Source: Callorhinus ursinus
Lineage: Eukaryota; Chordata; Mammalia; Carnivora; Otariidae
Direction of reading: 5' to 3'
DNA: 64,000 nt
Assembly: GCF_003265705.1 (NCBI RefSeq)
Contig: NW_020312902.1
Location: 16,432,970-16,496,969, forward strand
Shown here one piece after another: positions 10,215 to 23,907 of this stretch. Below the pieces are notes generated by a model. The model was not told the origin of the DNA. It did no database searches and was given only the letters and a program-made list of their open reading frames with translations. Within the stretch, counting starts at the first letter, position 1; every line of letters starts with the position of its first letter. Both the position numbers and the translations under genes were made by a program.

Positions 10215-11909
10215 TAGCACAGGAAGCCTGAGAAAAGCCCAGAAAAATCTTTGGAACCAACTTGGAAACTAAATTTCCTATTGCCTGTTTCCTGTTTCCC
10301 CTACCCTATACTTACTTCAGGTTTCTGACTGGTCACTGTTCTTGTACCATCCCTTGCAAACAAACTGGCCTTAACCTGCTGTACTCCTCAGAAACAATTT
10401 GCATAGAAATCTTTTTGCCATGTGACCCCTAAAAATATTCCCATCTCCTTCTGGCATCTTCCTGTCATGGCTTCAAGGCTCCCCTGGCCCCTCCTTTTCA
10501 GTGACATCCCTTTCTTCTATCCTCTTCTCTGTGGTCTGACACCCAGAGCAGTATAAAACTAAGCTTTTTGACCAAAGGTAGCAATTCAGGGGGATGGACT
10601 GCTTGTAGTCAAAGGATAGTAATCCCAATATTTGGGATATTGGGTTAGTTTCATGTTTTAAGTACCGACTCAACCCTATTTGGTGGATTCAGTTTTTTTT
10701 AAGCATTAAAGTAGGTACTTTCTAATTATAAAATTGTCACCGCAGTTCATCCTGTTTCCTTTGAGGATTTCTTTTAAGTCAGTGACAGAATCCCCTCCCC
10801 ACCCCCGCCCCGGTTCTTCAACTCCAGAAAGCTGGCCTGCTGTTTTGGGGCTCCCCAGTGACCTCCAGGCCAGCTCATCGTTGCAGATTTCTGGATGCTG
10901 CTGCTGCTCCCTCTCCGTTGCTGTCTTTGCCTCTAGCTGCCTTCGTCTTCCTGACCTGTCTCTACATTACCCAGCGCTAGTCTTGTATAACCAGCCCTCC
11001 ATTTCTTTTTGGTGGCGTCTGCAGTCCCATAGCTGCTTCTGTAGGCTTCTAATACACCCCAGCCTACATGAGAACTTAGTCATGTTTGCCTGTAAACATC
11101 TATAGCCAGTTTGTTGGGAGTTCCCCCAAATACGTACTGTGTTTTAGGAAAGAGATTTGTTTTACTGGGGTGAAAGGAACTAAAACATTTTCTTTGTAAG
11201 ACGTCTGAGTTAGAGACTGCTCAGGGAGCCTTCTTCCCCGCGCCCTCCCACCCCCCGCCCCTTTCAAACTTACCGTGACTTAGTTTGGATTGCCCCTCCA
11301 TCCTGATATGTGATAGGAATGTAGGAATGTTCTCAGTGGGACTGGGCTGGTCCTGACCATTCTTTCCTTGTCTCCCTTAGTTCTCTATTCTTCCATTTAT
11401 TCTTAAAAGTACCTACTATATGCAAGGCATGGTGTATAAGGCACTGGGGCTCTTCAAAGGTGAGGAAGAGCCAGCCTCTCTTCTTGAGGCGAGCTCAGAC
11501 ATGCCTGCCGTGGCTCTGAAGCTGATGAGAAGTGGCTGGGACTGTGAAGTGTGTAAGGCTCTAGGGAGAGGGCCAGAAAGTTCAGAGGGTGGAGAGATCA
11601 CATCTGGCTTGAAAGGGGAGACTTTATGAAGGAAGGAACATTTGAACTTGTTTTTTTCTTCTTTTAGTTATTTTTCAATGCAGAGGTTTGCTTGTTTATA
11701 TATAAGTAACCAGGCACGATGCTAAGCACCTTACAATTGTTCGTTTTCTCCTTTAGGAGAATTGTTTCCCCACATAATTATGCTCATAATATATTTTGGA
11801 TATCCAATATACCCTACTGTATCTACTTTATTTTATAAGGTTTTCTATTATTATTACATATTATTATTAAGTGTCATCTTCAATGGCTTAATGAGTAATA
11901 AGACCCGCC

Positions 11910-12125
11910 ATTATTGAATGCTGGATATCTGCCAGATGCTGGGTTTCTGTGTTTGGTGCTTTATGCATTTCTTGACTTTTCTGCAGCCCTCAGAAGATAG
12001 GTATTATTTCCCATTGTACATATGAAGAAACTGAGGCTAAGAAGTCCTGAAACATCCTTAAGATCAGAGATAATAAATAACAACTGGGTTCAGACCCACA
12101 TGTGTCTGACTCCAAAGCCCACGCC
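11910..12125 (-). mobile_element. MIR
   Basis: Inverted MIR: ATGAAGAAACTGAGGCTAAG core and TTCAGACCCACATGTGTCTG toward the end. Confidence 0.75.
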
Positions 12126-14015
12126 TGCCTTATCTGCTCTTCTGGGAATATTTTTACCATATAGGTTTCTCTTCGTTTTAGAATTATCTTTGGGTAGAAT
12201 CTTCAGCAATAGAATGACTGGGTGTGAGGCTTTGGTCATTTTAAGAGTCTTGATACATATCGTCAACTGCTCTTTGAAAGGACTATATAAATGTCCACTT
12301 CTACTGAGTTATATCTTTTCCAGGGATGGGTTTGTTTTGGATTTGACCGCTGAGGGTGAAGGTGTGATCAGCATGTTGTTGTCACCTCCCCTCCCTCAGG
12401 CGTCATGACACTCGGGTTCCTGCTAGGGCAGCACTTCCCCAACGTCATGCTCAGCACCGGCAGCAAGCCTCCTGAGCCCCTCCTGGAGACCGGACACCTT
12501 GTCCTGTGGTTTGCACAGTGTCAGAATCCACCAGCCCCTTCCGTGGGGGGCACTGGTGAGTTCAGGACTGGAGCTGGCCCCATAGATTTTATAATCAGAG
12601 GCCTTAGTGTCGCCTCACCCTCCAACCTGCCTCCTAGAGAGTTGGCATCTGAGAAAAGGCAAACCTCTCCTCTGGGCTGGGACTGTGTGAAAGAAGACAT
12701 TAGAAGTGCACCTAGTTACAGGCAAAGTGGCCTGGCTGTAGATCCAGAAGGGTAAGCCAGAATCCTGGCACTCCAGGAAAGTTGTGGTATTTACCTTTGT
12801 TTTCTGCCCCTCCTTGTTCAGGATCTTCTTGTTAAGTTTATTTTCTTTTCCTTATATTGGAAGGAACTCACACCCTCCTCCCCCTGTCATGCATACACAA
12901 AATCTTAAAACACTTTATCCTTTTATAGGGAAGACATGTCATGTGACCCTAAGAAGGCAAGACCACCCCCACTCCGTCACCTGCCCCTTAAACTCAAGGA
13001 ATGTCTCCTGAAAGTTCTTCCATCTAAGGTCCTGACTGGCTTTTGTGTGTTCCCCCTTATAGCACTGCAGGGACCTTGAGAGGTCAGTGAGCCATCTGGC
13101 AGCCTCAGGATCCCTCCTTGGCCACTGTCTGGGACAGCCCTGTACATTCGAGGCTTCCTTTCTGTTTGGGTAGAGGCTTATTTCCCTGAGTGTGTCATCT
13201 GGGGTTGGGTGAGGTGAGGGGGGCCTTGTGCTTAATGGGAGATTTCTAAATGCCCTGGCCACTGAGGGCTCCCTGAGTGTTGATTAGAGCTAAGCCCGGA
13301 GTGGCTGCTAATGTACATTCCTGACTGATAGGGACCAGATAACGTGCTTCAAGCAATATTTTTAACCTGTAGAAGATATGGAAGCTTAAAAGAGTTAAGC
13401 TTTTCTGCTACTTCTGCTGACACTAGGTGCTAAATTCCCTGCTGACATGAATAGCACTGGATCCTGGGCACTATCAACAAACAAACAACAACACACCACC
13501 TTCGTGCTTTGAAGCCGCTCTTCTTCTTCCATTCTCTCCTTCCCTTGTGTCTTTCTTTTTACTCCTCTCTCTTAATTCTGCTCTAATTCCATCTTTGTGC
13601 CCCCATACTGGGCCTTGATCATCCTCCTCCCTACCGCCCAAAGAAAAATCTGGTTGAGAGATAGGAAAAAGGAAAACCCACAAACACAAGGAAGTTACTA
13701 AGAGAGGTGAGTTCCACCTGCTCACCCTGCTGAGTCAAGGCTCAGCTGAAGAGTGTGGAGCTTCTGATTCCCTGATACAAGATTGGGTGGTGAAGAAGGG
13801 CTTTCAGGTGGATGTTAAGGAGGGTGGTTCGGACTGGGAGTCAGGTGGGTGAGCCAGAGGCTGGGGAGGCTCCTTTGCTCATTCTCTGAGCTCGGCATAT
13901 GCAGGACAGAAAGGAGTCTCCGTTCCCCCCCCCCGCCCCCCACCTCCCCGGGACACTCACCCCGCATCTCAGTCCCAGGCAGTGCCAACGAGAGTGTCTC
14001 TTCTCCTGTTTCCAG

Positions 14016-14110
14016 GTTTGGCCTTTGGCCTCAGGTCGGCTGGGGCAGTGCTTACACACCATCCAGACTGAAGACAGAGTCTGGTCCATTGCTATCAGCC
14101 CAGTACTAAG
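14016..14110 (+). CDS. FBXW4: FBXW4 internal exon (probably exon 5), WD repeat
   Basis: The acceptor is TCTTCTCCTGTTTCCAG and the donor GTAAGG. It begins VWPLASGRLGQCLHTIQ, which closes the blade opened by SGSRDRTAK, and continues TEDRVWSIAISPVL, the first strands of the next blade. It is 95 bases long, starts in phase 0 and ends with two bases (AG) of a Ser codon. Exon 6 supplies the third base 40,662 bases downstream, so the donor and acceptor of a very long intron must pair. The frame is intact. Confidence 0.96.
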
Positions 14111-15044
14111 GTAAGGGAGACGTTTTGGGGTATGGTTTTGTCCTGTATAATAATGCTTTTATTTTCTGAGGTTGGGTGGGCTAGGAAATCTTCCCCCTGT
14201 ATATTCTAGGTTGCTTTGAGCCTGTCTTCTGGAGATTTTGAAAATCCTCCAGAGGCTTGAGGTCTGTGGCTCACTTCATATATGTGTGGGGTAGAGACAG
14301 CATTCCAGAGGTTAACTTCCTAGGCATCTACTCCAGAAATATGAGGGGAAAAAATACTATTAAAATGTGACTGACACCAGCTGTTACAAGAGTGCCCCTT
14401 CTGGAACCTATGCTCTCCGGGGTTACTTCCAAAGCAGAGGCCTGTTAGCACCCCGGGGAAGTTACTGCACCGGCCATCCTGCTCTCACAACCCACATCTG
14501 GTTTGTTCCCCCTTGGAAAATGTCTTCTGGAGTATCCCTTACAGACCTGAGTCATCAGGAGAGGCGTGGGGCCCATGTCCAACTGGGGACAGGTATGTGG
14601 CGTAGAGTGATAATTGTAGCAGAAGTGCCAAATTTTTGATGGCAGCTTTACTTTACTCTTTGGCCTCTTTTTCTCTAGCTTTACCAGTAAACGAGTGAGC
14701 TCTGCATCCTGATTTCTGCTTTCTAGGCTTTCTTGAACCAAGGCAGAGCCTCTCTCCTCCCCAGCAGGGTACAGAGACTCTCTCCTGCACCTGCTCTATC
14801 AGAGTGTTTGTTTTTCTAGGGTCTTCCCTCACTTCTTTCATCCCTCACTCCTCACCTAAGTGATCAGTGGGCAAGCTGTAGGGCTGCCACCCTCCAACAC
14901 GGGGTTTAAGTCAGTCACTAGTTTTACGAGAGAGTTGACTCCCCCCCCCCCCAACTCAGCCCCCTTCAGCCTCCCTCTCCTCACCCCATGGAGCCTGTAC
15001 CCCTCCTGCCCCCTTCTACAACTCCCTTTAAAATTTTTTTCTTT

Positions 15045-15260
15045 CTAAAGAATTAGAGCCGATTAGCCACGTCATTAATTCTTCAATTTGACGGCTGATA
15101 TAGCAGGACCTGAAACACATTGCTGACCCCAGAGAATGGAGACCCCGTTCCTTAGCATATTGACGATGGGAGAAGTTAATTAAAATTCCACAGAGCGGAG
15201 GTGTCGGCTAACCTATAAACCTGTCGCTGTTCAGAACAAATCATTCTAGCAATCCTAGGA
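15045..15260. promoter_or_regulatory. Candidate enhancer, homeodomain-rich island
   Basis: A unique, repeat-free island about 0.9 kb after the large intron begins. It holds GATTAG at 15061, CATTAATTC near 15073, GTTAATTAAAA at 15175 and AGAACAAATCATT near 15233. It retains CpGs in several places (15060, 15070, 15092, 15147, 15164, 15196, 15205 and 15224), unlike decayed neutral DNA around it. Enhancer status is inferred from composition only. Confidence 0.45.
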
Positions 15261-16309
15261 AAGAGGGAAGGAAAGACCAGCAGGGAGTAGAGAGGCCTAA
15301 GTGTGTGGGAGCGGACGGTGGAGAACACAGCCATCAGACACGGTCCCCTCTGCAGTGTTTTTTCACTGCTGCCCCTTTTAAAGCCCGTTGGCCAAGCTTG
15401 GGGGTCTGTGGGCTGGATGTGTGTAAGGATTGAAGGAAGGCAAAACAGCCTGTGGGAGGTGGCAGGTGGGCTGGTGACTATCCAATGGACATCTGCTGGC
15501 TTCAGGAGACTGGGATGGGCTGGGATGGGGCCGGTAGTAGAGGGAAGCTCTTCAGGGCTGGAGATTTAGGCCAAAGGACATGGCCAGCTTCAACTAGCAC
15601 CCCATCCCTTGCTCCAGCCACCTCTCTGGAATGTGTCAGGCTACCCCGTAACAGAATAGAGCATGACAACTGTTGAAGATAGTTCCAGTAAAAGAGGTTG
15701 AGGTCAGAGTCTGCCTCGGCATTAAGAAGCATTTTAGAACACAGTAAACTGGGTTTTGTTTTGGCCACAACTTGCAGACTGGCTTTGAGGAAGGACCTAG
15801 CTTTCTGACAGTACCAGTACTAGTCAACAGTGGCCACAATACGTGTGTATTAGTCATTTGCCCTGTGCCAGACCCTTTGCTAAGTCCTTGATGTGCCTCA
15901 TTTTCGGTGAAAACCTGGGTCTTTTGTTCTCATTCTCCTTCAGAGTCTCCTTGTCCTCTTGGCGTATTTCCTTGGCCCTAAATGACTCTCTCAGTCACTG
16001 TCGACTGGCTTTTCAGCTCCTGAACCACAGTTGTTTGAGATGACCTTTTCCCCAGCTCGACAGATGATGTTGTGGACTCTTTGGAAATAGTTTGCATTGG
16101 GGATCCTGGCTTTACTAGATGGCTGCAGTGGATGCTGCTGCTCTCTCCGCCGTTTTCTCTCTTACCCTGAAATGTCCTGGGCTAGGGCGGTTTCATCCCA
16201 TTATTAGATCCATTTCTTCCCTCCGTGTCCATGAATTTGAACCTGTCCATGAATGCTTCCATTTTTCCAATCTGGGGAGACCCTGCCTCCTGGCCTCAGG
16301 GTCTGTTCT

Positions 16310-16474
16310 GGAAGACTGTGGTTCTGCTTTGCCACCATCAGCAGGGTGGCCTCAGGTAAGTCATTCCCTTCTCCGCGCCTATTTCCTCAATTTTTCAATG
16401 TGGATACTGCTTCCTTTATAGACCTCTCTAGATGATTGTGAAGATAACCTGAGATAATAAGAAAGTACTCGGCA
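16310..16474 (+). mobile_element. MIR fragment
   Basis: CAGGTAAGTCATTCCCTTC, CCTATTTCCTCAATTTTTCA, GTGAAGATAACCTGAGAT fits sense MIR; a SINEC follows. Confidence 0.6.
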
Positions 16475-16644
16475 GGGAAGCCTGAGTGGCTCAGTCACTT
16501 GAGCGTCTGCCTTCAGCTCGGGTCATGATCCGAGGGTCTTGGGATCGAGCCCGACATCGGGCTCCTCACTCAGCGGGGAGCCTGCTTGTGTGTGCCTGCT
16601 CTCTTTCTCTCTCTCTGGCAAATAAATAAATAAAATCTTAAAAA
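16475..16644 (+). mobile_element. SINEC
   Basis: Target-site duplication GAAAGTACTCGGCA (16461) and GAAAATACTTGGCA (16645). Inserted at the end of a MIR fragment. Confidence 0.93.
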
Positions 16645-19600
16645 GAAAATACTTGGCAAAGCTAAAAGGGATATCTTATCATGTCAAACAGAATCTCTCC
16701 TCTCCTGGGTGGCATTTGTTCAGAGGCTTTCGTTGCTCTCATGTCTCCAGCTTGGCTGGGGGCTTCTCCTGTCCCTCCTGGAGCTACGCTGCTTGTCTGC
16801 AGTCTTCTTGAGATGCGGGACCCTCAGCAGGAATCTCTCCTCCCCCGCCCCGCCCCATGTGTTCCTGCCCTCGCTGGCTGTCTTTTCTTTCCCTCCCTGC
16901 CACCTACCCTGTTGAGTACGGTCATCGGTGTGCGTGTGTTCACTACTGGCACGTGGCCGTGAACCCCTCACAAAGAACGTGACGGGGGGGTGGGCAGCAG
17001 CTACCCTCTGGGGCCGGTATTCCTGGTTGACTCGATGACTTCCCGGTCTCTCAGTGCTCCCTCATCCCTTTGGAAGGATCCTGAATGGGTAGAAGACCTG
17101 CTACATCCCTTTTCTTAATTAATCTTTCTTCCATTGAAAACAATTTGTCAGAGCTCTGCATCGTATTTATCTATGATGCTGGGGCTTTGCTGCCTTCCTT
17201 TCTTAGGTGTGTGCTTAGACACTTGTAAGAAACATGAAACCTCAAGCCTCAGGCTTTATTTGAGGGACTTGTGACTGGGGAAAGCCAGTATTCTGTCCTG
17301 TGTCCAAATGTCACCTTTCCTTCCTCCCGTGACCTTGAGTTCTCGATTGGTAAACAGCTGTGGAGGGTGATATTTAATACCAGATCTGGGCTTAGAGCGG
17401 TGTTTAGGTGCTCGAAACCACAGAAGGAAAACCAGTAGTCTCCACAGGAGGGTGGCAGACAAGGACCTTTTTCTCTACTTCTTGTGTGCCCTCCTGCCCA
17501 TCTTCTTGCCCTGACACCAGGGATCCTGTTTTTAAGATTCCTGACTTACTGGTGAAGCCCTCCTTCCAGAGAGGGGGCCTGGCCTGGAGTTGTTTGTTGA
17601 GGGAAAGGAGGGCAGGCTGAGATGGAAGAGAGAGGAGCTGTGGGAGGCTCACCTGGGGCATAAGGGCGTATGTCCTTGTGTGTGTGCTTGTGTAGCTCAC
17701 ATACAAGCTCCTGAGGTCACGTTGGATTCCGAGCACTTTTCCAGGAGTAACACAGAAAAGCAGAATTTTTAAAATGTGCAATAAGTTGTATTGCCATTTA
17801 AAAACTATTTCCAGCTGAATAACTTTAGCAAATAAGCGTGAGGAAATAAGGAACTGCTAAACACTCCTTCCTTCCCTCGACTTTCCATCTCTTCCCTTCC
17901 TTCCTCCTCCCCGCTCCCCAAGTATTGACCGAATCCTTGGTAGATGGCGGCTCCTGTGAGGATTTTACTCTGGGGTGAGGTGAGATGGGCGTGTAACTGT
18001 AATGGCTGCCAGGTGATACTAAGTGCCCGAAACTCCGCCCTCTCCAGCAGAGGGAGAGTGAGGCTCGGGGAAGACCGACGCAGGGCACGCGTGGTGTGGG
18101 ACAGAAGAGGTGGCTGTTTGAGCTCAGGTCTCTAGCCTAGAGCCGTGTCCTGTGGTGCTGAGTGACGACCACGAGGCAGGCCCCAGGGCACAGCTGTGCC
18201 TTCATCCACCAGCATGATGGACAATAGCTGTGGCCCTTGAAAGGCTCCTGGGGCCTGAGGAACATTCTCTCTTCCTAGAGGCCCGAGTTGAGGTGGAGGG
18301 GTCGGAGGGGTCAGGGAGAGCACTACACGCCTGAGGCCTGGGCTCACTCAGGCGGCCGAATGCTTGCACCATCCGGGGAGTGTGAATGCTTATCCATCTT
18401 TGGTTTGCAGGGGGGTGGGGGCCTGGGGCCCTGGGGGGTGAAATGAATGCGGAGACCCACTTGCCCTATTCGCCTGCTAGGGGAAGAGTGAGGAGGCCAC
18501 AGCTCCTCCTTCCTCTGCAGACACCATATTTATTGCCCTGTGCTCAGCAGACTCCTTTCTCCATCTCCGAACAACACTTGCTATCGAGTGAGTGAGTGTG
18601 GTCAGAAAGGCTTCCCAGGACACTTGGGTTTTAATCCCTTCTCTCTTGTTTCTGTCATTAGGGAAATATATGAGTGGTATAGGTGTAGAAAATTGACTTA
18701 GCTGTGTTATTAAATATACAATATAATTTTGTGTAACTTTGCTTACTGTGGTGGCCTGTTTGTTCTTGGGAGGAATAGTCCAAATCTGCATGAAATGTAC
18801 CGATTCAAATTTGTAAAGTGAGTTGTGGCCTCTGGGGGGTTTTGATGGAGGAGCTGCTCCTGCTTGCTTCAATTCTCCCAGAGGTGAGGGAGAGTCTGGA
18901 AGGAAAGCAGTCACTGTGTACTGTTTGGGGAGGGGGTGGGTTTCTGGGGAGAGCAGGGTGTTTGTTCCAGTGGCTACAGGGTTTACTGTGTGGTGTGTGT
19001 GTGGTAAACGCATATTCACCAGCCTGTTGAAATACACCTTTCTTTAGTGAAAGGTAATTGCATCTGGAGTTTTCTCTGACAGAAAGGTTTGAAAGATTGG
19101 AAAAAGAGACAGCCAACTTTCAGTTTGGATTCTTTTGGTTCCCAGTGGCTCAGCAGTCCTGTAGCCCTGGACTGCATAACTCTGAGCTTTTAGGGGAAAA
19201 TGAGTCGAAAGTAACAGTTGTGCCTCTGAGTTTTGCTCTTTCTGGTTGGTGATGAGGAGCTGGGCTGTGAAAAGGAACGCTAACCTCGATAACCTGAGGA
19301 GAGACTCTGATGGCTGACTTTGTCGTGTTTATGTTGTGGCTTGGCCTGTGGCCAACTCGGTCTCTCTGTCCTGCCTTCCCAGGGCCGGGGCAGAGGGAAG
19401 CTTCCTCTGGGGCCAATCTAGGGAAAGGAGACCTTCCCTAAGCAAGGAGTGGCTCGGTGTCCTCCTTTGCCAGGCTACAGAGCACACAGGACGGAGCCTC
19501 CTGCGTGTGGTGGTCCTGGATGAGACAGTCAGAGGCGCAAAGACACCGAGGAGAGGCCAGGGGCGGGCATGGCTAGAAGAGGGGGCATGACACCTGGAGA

Positions 19601-20590
19601 AAGATGGAGCTCTTGGTAGTGCTAGATGGGCCTCCTGGTCCAGCCTGAAATGACTGTAAATTGGAAAAGGATCAGTGTAGGGATACAACCGAGACAGAGC
19701 CTGGTCCTGCTGAACCTCAGTGCAGTGCCCGGGAGTTCCCTGCCTGCGCTAAGCCAAGCCTCTCCAGCGGGTACACGTGTATCCATCGTAGCAAAGATGA
19801 GATGCCACAGGGGTGGGTTTCACTTCCTCAAGACCCTGGATTTCTGCCACTGCCCAGGGCGGGATGGGCACAGGGAGGCTCATGTGCTGAGCTGCTGGCC
19901 TAAGACCAGCAACCCAGCCAGCTCTGGCTGGCCCAGAACCCATTTGTGGGAGCCACTTCTTCCCTGGCCAGCAAGGTTGGCTCCGTGGTCAAGAGCGGAC
20001 TTAAATAAAACATCACAAATAGAAGCAGAAGCTGCTGCAGAAGATAGGGTACTGCAGCTGCATTCATACCCTGAGACCCTGCCTCTCCTGACAGGGAGAC
20101 GTGGCCATCCCTCAGTCTTGGTCACATTCTTTTTCTCTCCATCTCCACATGGCTGTCTGTCTGTCTCCCTGCCCTTCTCTCCCCACCTCTGTGTCTTGAT
20201 ACTTAAGCAGTGTTACGTGCTAGACCCTGGGGAAGCCACCGTGAACTAGACAGGGTCGTGTGACGGGGACCATTCCAACGGGTAATACGGTGTGCTGAGT
20301 TCCCAGCCGGGGGAATAGCGCACTGGAGGGACTGGCCTGCCGCCCGCTCTCCTGCCGCCTGCCCCTCCTGGCTCCAGTCCCTGCCTTCCAGCGGCAGGCG
20401 GTTTCTTCTCTCCCCTCCTCAGGAAGAGAGCACGTCCTTTCTCTGCCGGACCCTGACTTTTCTGGGTGGTGTGTGCAGTGTGCCTGTGTTTGTCCACCTT
20501 TGATCACTGTTCTGCCAACACATAATTTAGCAATCCACATCCCCAGGTGGAAGCATGGAGTTAATGTTAAAATTAGTTGATGGGTTTTTT

Positions 20591-20593
<3 letters not shown>

Positions 20594-20633
<40 letters not shown>
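20594..20633. repeat. (CA)20 microsatellite
   Basis: Uninterrupted CA dinucleotide run of 40 bases after a short T run; likely length-variable. Confidence 0.97.
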
Positions 20634-20636
<3 letters not shown>

Positions 20637-23600
20637 AAACTTCAGTGGGTGATGAGGCAGAGAGGGAGGCGGGAGGGCGAAGGGGAGCCATAAATTCTGG
20701 GCCTGGTGTAGCTGTTCTCTGAGCAGCCGGGAAGCCTCTGATGTCTCCACAGCACTTTCATTAACATTTAAATTAAGGGTTTGTTTTCCAGTCTGTTTTA
20801 TAGGCAGGGACCTTTCATGGCCTGTCACATGCACTCCCCCCCCCCCCAGCACTGTGTAATTGTAGCCACTGCTCTCTCCTCACCAGGTTGCAGCTGGAGT
20901 TCAAAGGGAATTCCTGGAGCTGGAGCTCTGGAGGTACAAGGTGTAACGGTCAGGATGTGGGTGTTCCCTCTAACACGAAGGTGCTGTGTAGGAGCCCTTT
21001 CTCCTCTCCTCTGCTCTTTCAAGGGACACACACTCCAATCTGACTCTGACCCCTTCCCACCCTTCCTTCCCTGGGGCCATGGAACATGTGGGAAAGGCTG
21101 CATCCAGGAGTGCCTGCTCCTTGTATCACAAGTGAGGACCTGGGACAGATGGTTCTAACATACAGATCTTCATGCTTATCTTCCTCCTTTTGATTTTTTT
21201 TTTTTTTTGAGCCTCAAGAATACTTCTTCCTACTCTCAGAGAAACAACAATATAAAAGAGATTGCCATCTGAGAAGAATTTATAATAGGGCCCTTTGGTC
21301 CTGAAAAGTGCTTTCTAGCATCGACAGATATGTGTACACACACCGTACATAGTTGCTCGCTCTGGGGTACACATGTTTGAAATAGCTTACTGATCTAAGA
21401 GCTCATTTGAGACCTGTTCTCTGGCATTCAGAGGAAGCTCTTCTGTGCCCTCACAGGGAGAATGGTTTCTAAGGTTCCTTTCATAAGGCATACCTGGCAG
21501 CATTTGGCGGTGTTTTGAAAAAGACATCCCTGCTCTGGTCTCTATCCTCCCCATCAGCATCCTGTTGATGTGTAGATGACAAGAATGTGTCCCAAACACC
21601 CCAAAGCATCTCATTAGTTCATAGCCTCAGGGCTGAGTTCACCCACTGCTGGTCTCCAGCTAGAGTGCCCCTCTGGACAGTGAAGAGAGGAGCATTGGTG
21701 CCTTTCTCTCTTTCTGTCCAGAGGCCGAGAATTTTCTTTCTCTCGGAGCCCTGACTTTACTGCTTGAGTTGCCGTAACCTTCCTCCTTTCTCCATGAATC
21801 CACGCAAGCCATCCGTGACTTATCTGCAGGACTCAAGGCGGCTGAGTGTCCTGCTGTCCTGCTCCAGGTAGCCTAGTCAACAGGTGGCCACCCTCACGCC
21901 CCGGAGTCCTGCCTGAGAGGAGTGCGGGAGTTGCTGGGGCGACCCCCGTGCAGGTGCTGCTGGGCTCGGATTGCAGCCTGGTGTCCAGGCCCCTTCTGGT
22001 GGTGATTAATCTGGGACACGGGCCGACAGAGGCCCAGCCAGGGCAGCTTTGGTCCCTCACTGTGAAGACCTTTGGCTCGGATGCTGAGCTGATCTCTGTA
22101 GCCTGCTTCGGCTTGAGTTTGATCTGTCAAGGCTAAAGAGGAACCTGATGGCGGGGCGGAAACTTCTAGCCCTGTCTGACTTACGGCACTGATCCGTTCC
22201 AGTGGCTCTGTCATGATAATACTCATATATTTAAGAAGATTTCCCCACCTGTTCACTGTAACACTCAGATCCGTCAAAAGAGGCATCCTCATGAAATATC
22301 TGTGATTTTAGTTTCTTGGGGCAATGGAACTCACACTTGCAAGTGGACTGGGGGTGGGGTAGGGTTTGTACTGGGCCCAAGTGAATAAGGCAATGATGAG
22401 ATGTGGCTGGGTCAGTAGCATGTGTATGTTTGTGCATTCGGGGGTAATGTCAGGGGTGGAAGGGTCCCCCCCAGCCTCCTGCTGTGAGTAGCTGGCTCTT
22501 GGGCCATTTGGGACAGATTTTGGTACTTCAGTTTGGAGTCAAGTCTTAAGTTCCTTGTTTTCATTTCAAACCAAGTTTTTTGAAAAGGTGTCCCTCTCTC
22601 CCCCACCACCTTTGCGTTTCCCAGAGTCCTGGTCCCTGGGCTCTCCAGCTGGCAGTCCACAGTGTCGGAGCTCAGGGCAGTCACACATGGCCCTGCTGGG
22701 TCATGGGCTTAAGACCCAAAATGGGATTTCTGCTGCCCATGACCGTTTCTGGGTGTGAGTGAGTTCCATTATTATAGTAGTTCCGTTTGGGAGGTTAGGA
22801 GCTGGGGACCTAAGAGCTGGGACAAGAAAAATAGACCCCGTCGGCAGCAGTGGAATAGGTTGACCATAGGGGAACTGTCTGTAAAGACGCTCAGAAAGCC
22901 TGTGTTGACTCTGAATTTTGCTGTGCTGACTAGGGCTTCTCCATAGGATGATGGTAAAGGACGCTTTATGCCTCAGCAAGCTGACCACCGTGTTCTCTTC
23001 CTTCAGACCGATTCTAAAAGAACCCTGGCTGTGTGGCTTGGACATCTGCTAATCCTGTGCCTCTCTAGCAGTTTCTTGAACAGGACTCTTTCGAAGTTTC
23101 CAGATTTTAACCTTAGCGGGGGGGTGTGTGTGTGTTATTTCCTGTCTTGTGTGAGTTCCCTTGCCTGTATGCTGCGGATGAAACCTTTCTGCCTCGGGAG
23201 TGCCCTACCAAGCTGATTACCCAAGATCCTTGCCCCCTTCCCTCCTTGCTTCTTTCTCTGGCTAGGGCGTTTTCAGAGGGGCTAGTTTGTGACCTAGTCT
23301 GTAGTACCCTGTCCAATTGGCTTGGCTCAGACAGAAGGTGCTGGCAAGACAGGGAAGAGTGGAGGAAGGAGGAGGGAGGGGGGGTATGTGCATGCAGAAG
23401 CCATGGTAATTGCAAAGGGAATATTAGTCCAAGAACTGCTGGCCCAGGAAATTGCTTTCTGCAGAAGCTTTCCTTTTTCATAGTTTGCAATGCAAATTTA
23501 AAACATGAATAGTGCACAAAAAAGTAAAGGAGGGGGGCAGATGGAGTGCCAGTTGCGATGTGATAACCTCCAAAATCTTGAGCAGGGTCCTGATTTGCAA

Positions 23601-23720
23601 AAGAGAATTTCAAGTCATGGGGGAGAACCTTTTAGGAGATTAAAATAATTATAAATCATATTTTGCTGTAAGCCCCCCCCCACACACACACATAGACACT
23701 TATATCTTTTCTATGTTCTT

Positions 23721-23907
23721 TTTTTTTTTTTTTAAGATTTTATTTATTTATTTGACATTCTGAGAGAGACAGTGAGAGAGGGAACACAAGCAGGGGAAGT
23801 GGGGGAGGGAGAGGCAGACTCCCCGCTGAGCAGGGAGCCTGATGCGGGGCTCGATCATGACCTGAGCCGAAGGCAGACGCTTAACGACTGAGCCACCCAC
23901 GTGCCCC
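23721..23907 (-). mobile_element. SINEC with small internal deletion
   Basis: Target-site duplication TCTTTTCTATGTTCTT and TCTTTTCCATGTTCTT on the two sides. The usual CCCAGGACCCTGG segment between CTCGATC and ATGACC is missing. Confidence 0.94.

Larger units (their letters stand above)
8918..14015 (+). other. FBXW4: FBXW4 intron 4
   Basis: This 5,098-base intron contains one minus-strand SINEC (9888-10097), the second copy of the 75-base duplication (10140-10214) and a MIR fragment (11910-12125). A sequence resembling the common 'spread to other size classes' MIR/L2 tail occurs near 11405-11450. The remaining stretches (8918-9870, 10215-11400 and 12130-14015) carry no gene I can support. 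Confidence 0.85.

Noticed and set aside
10215..10700. Possible old LTR or DNA-transposon remnant
   Set aside because: The sequence looks vaguely repeat-like, but I could not match it to any family or find terminal repeats.
19626..20249. Open frame of 207 codons, plus strand
   Set aside because: No recognisable domain, composition of random intronic DNA, and competing frames of similar length on the other strand.
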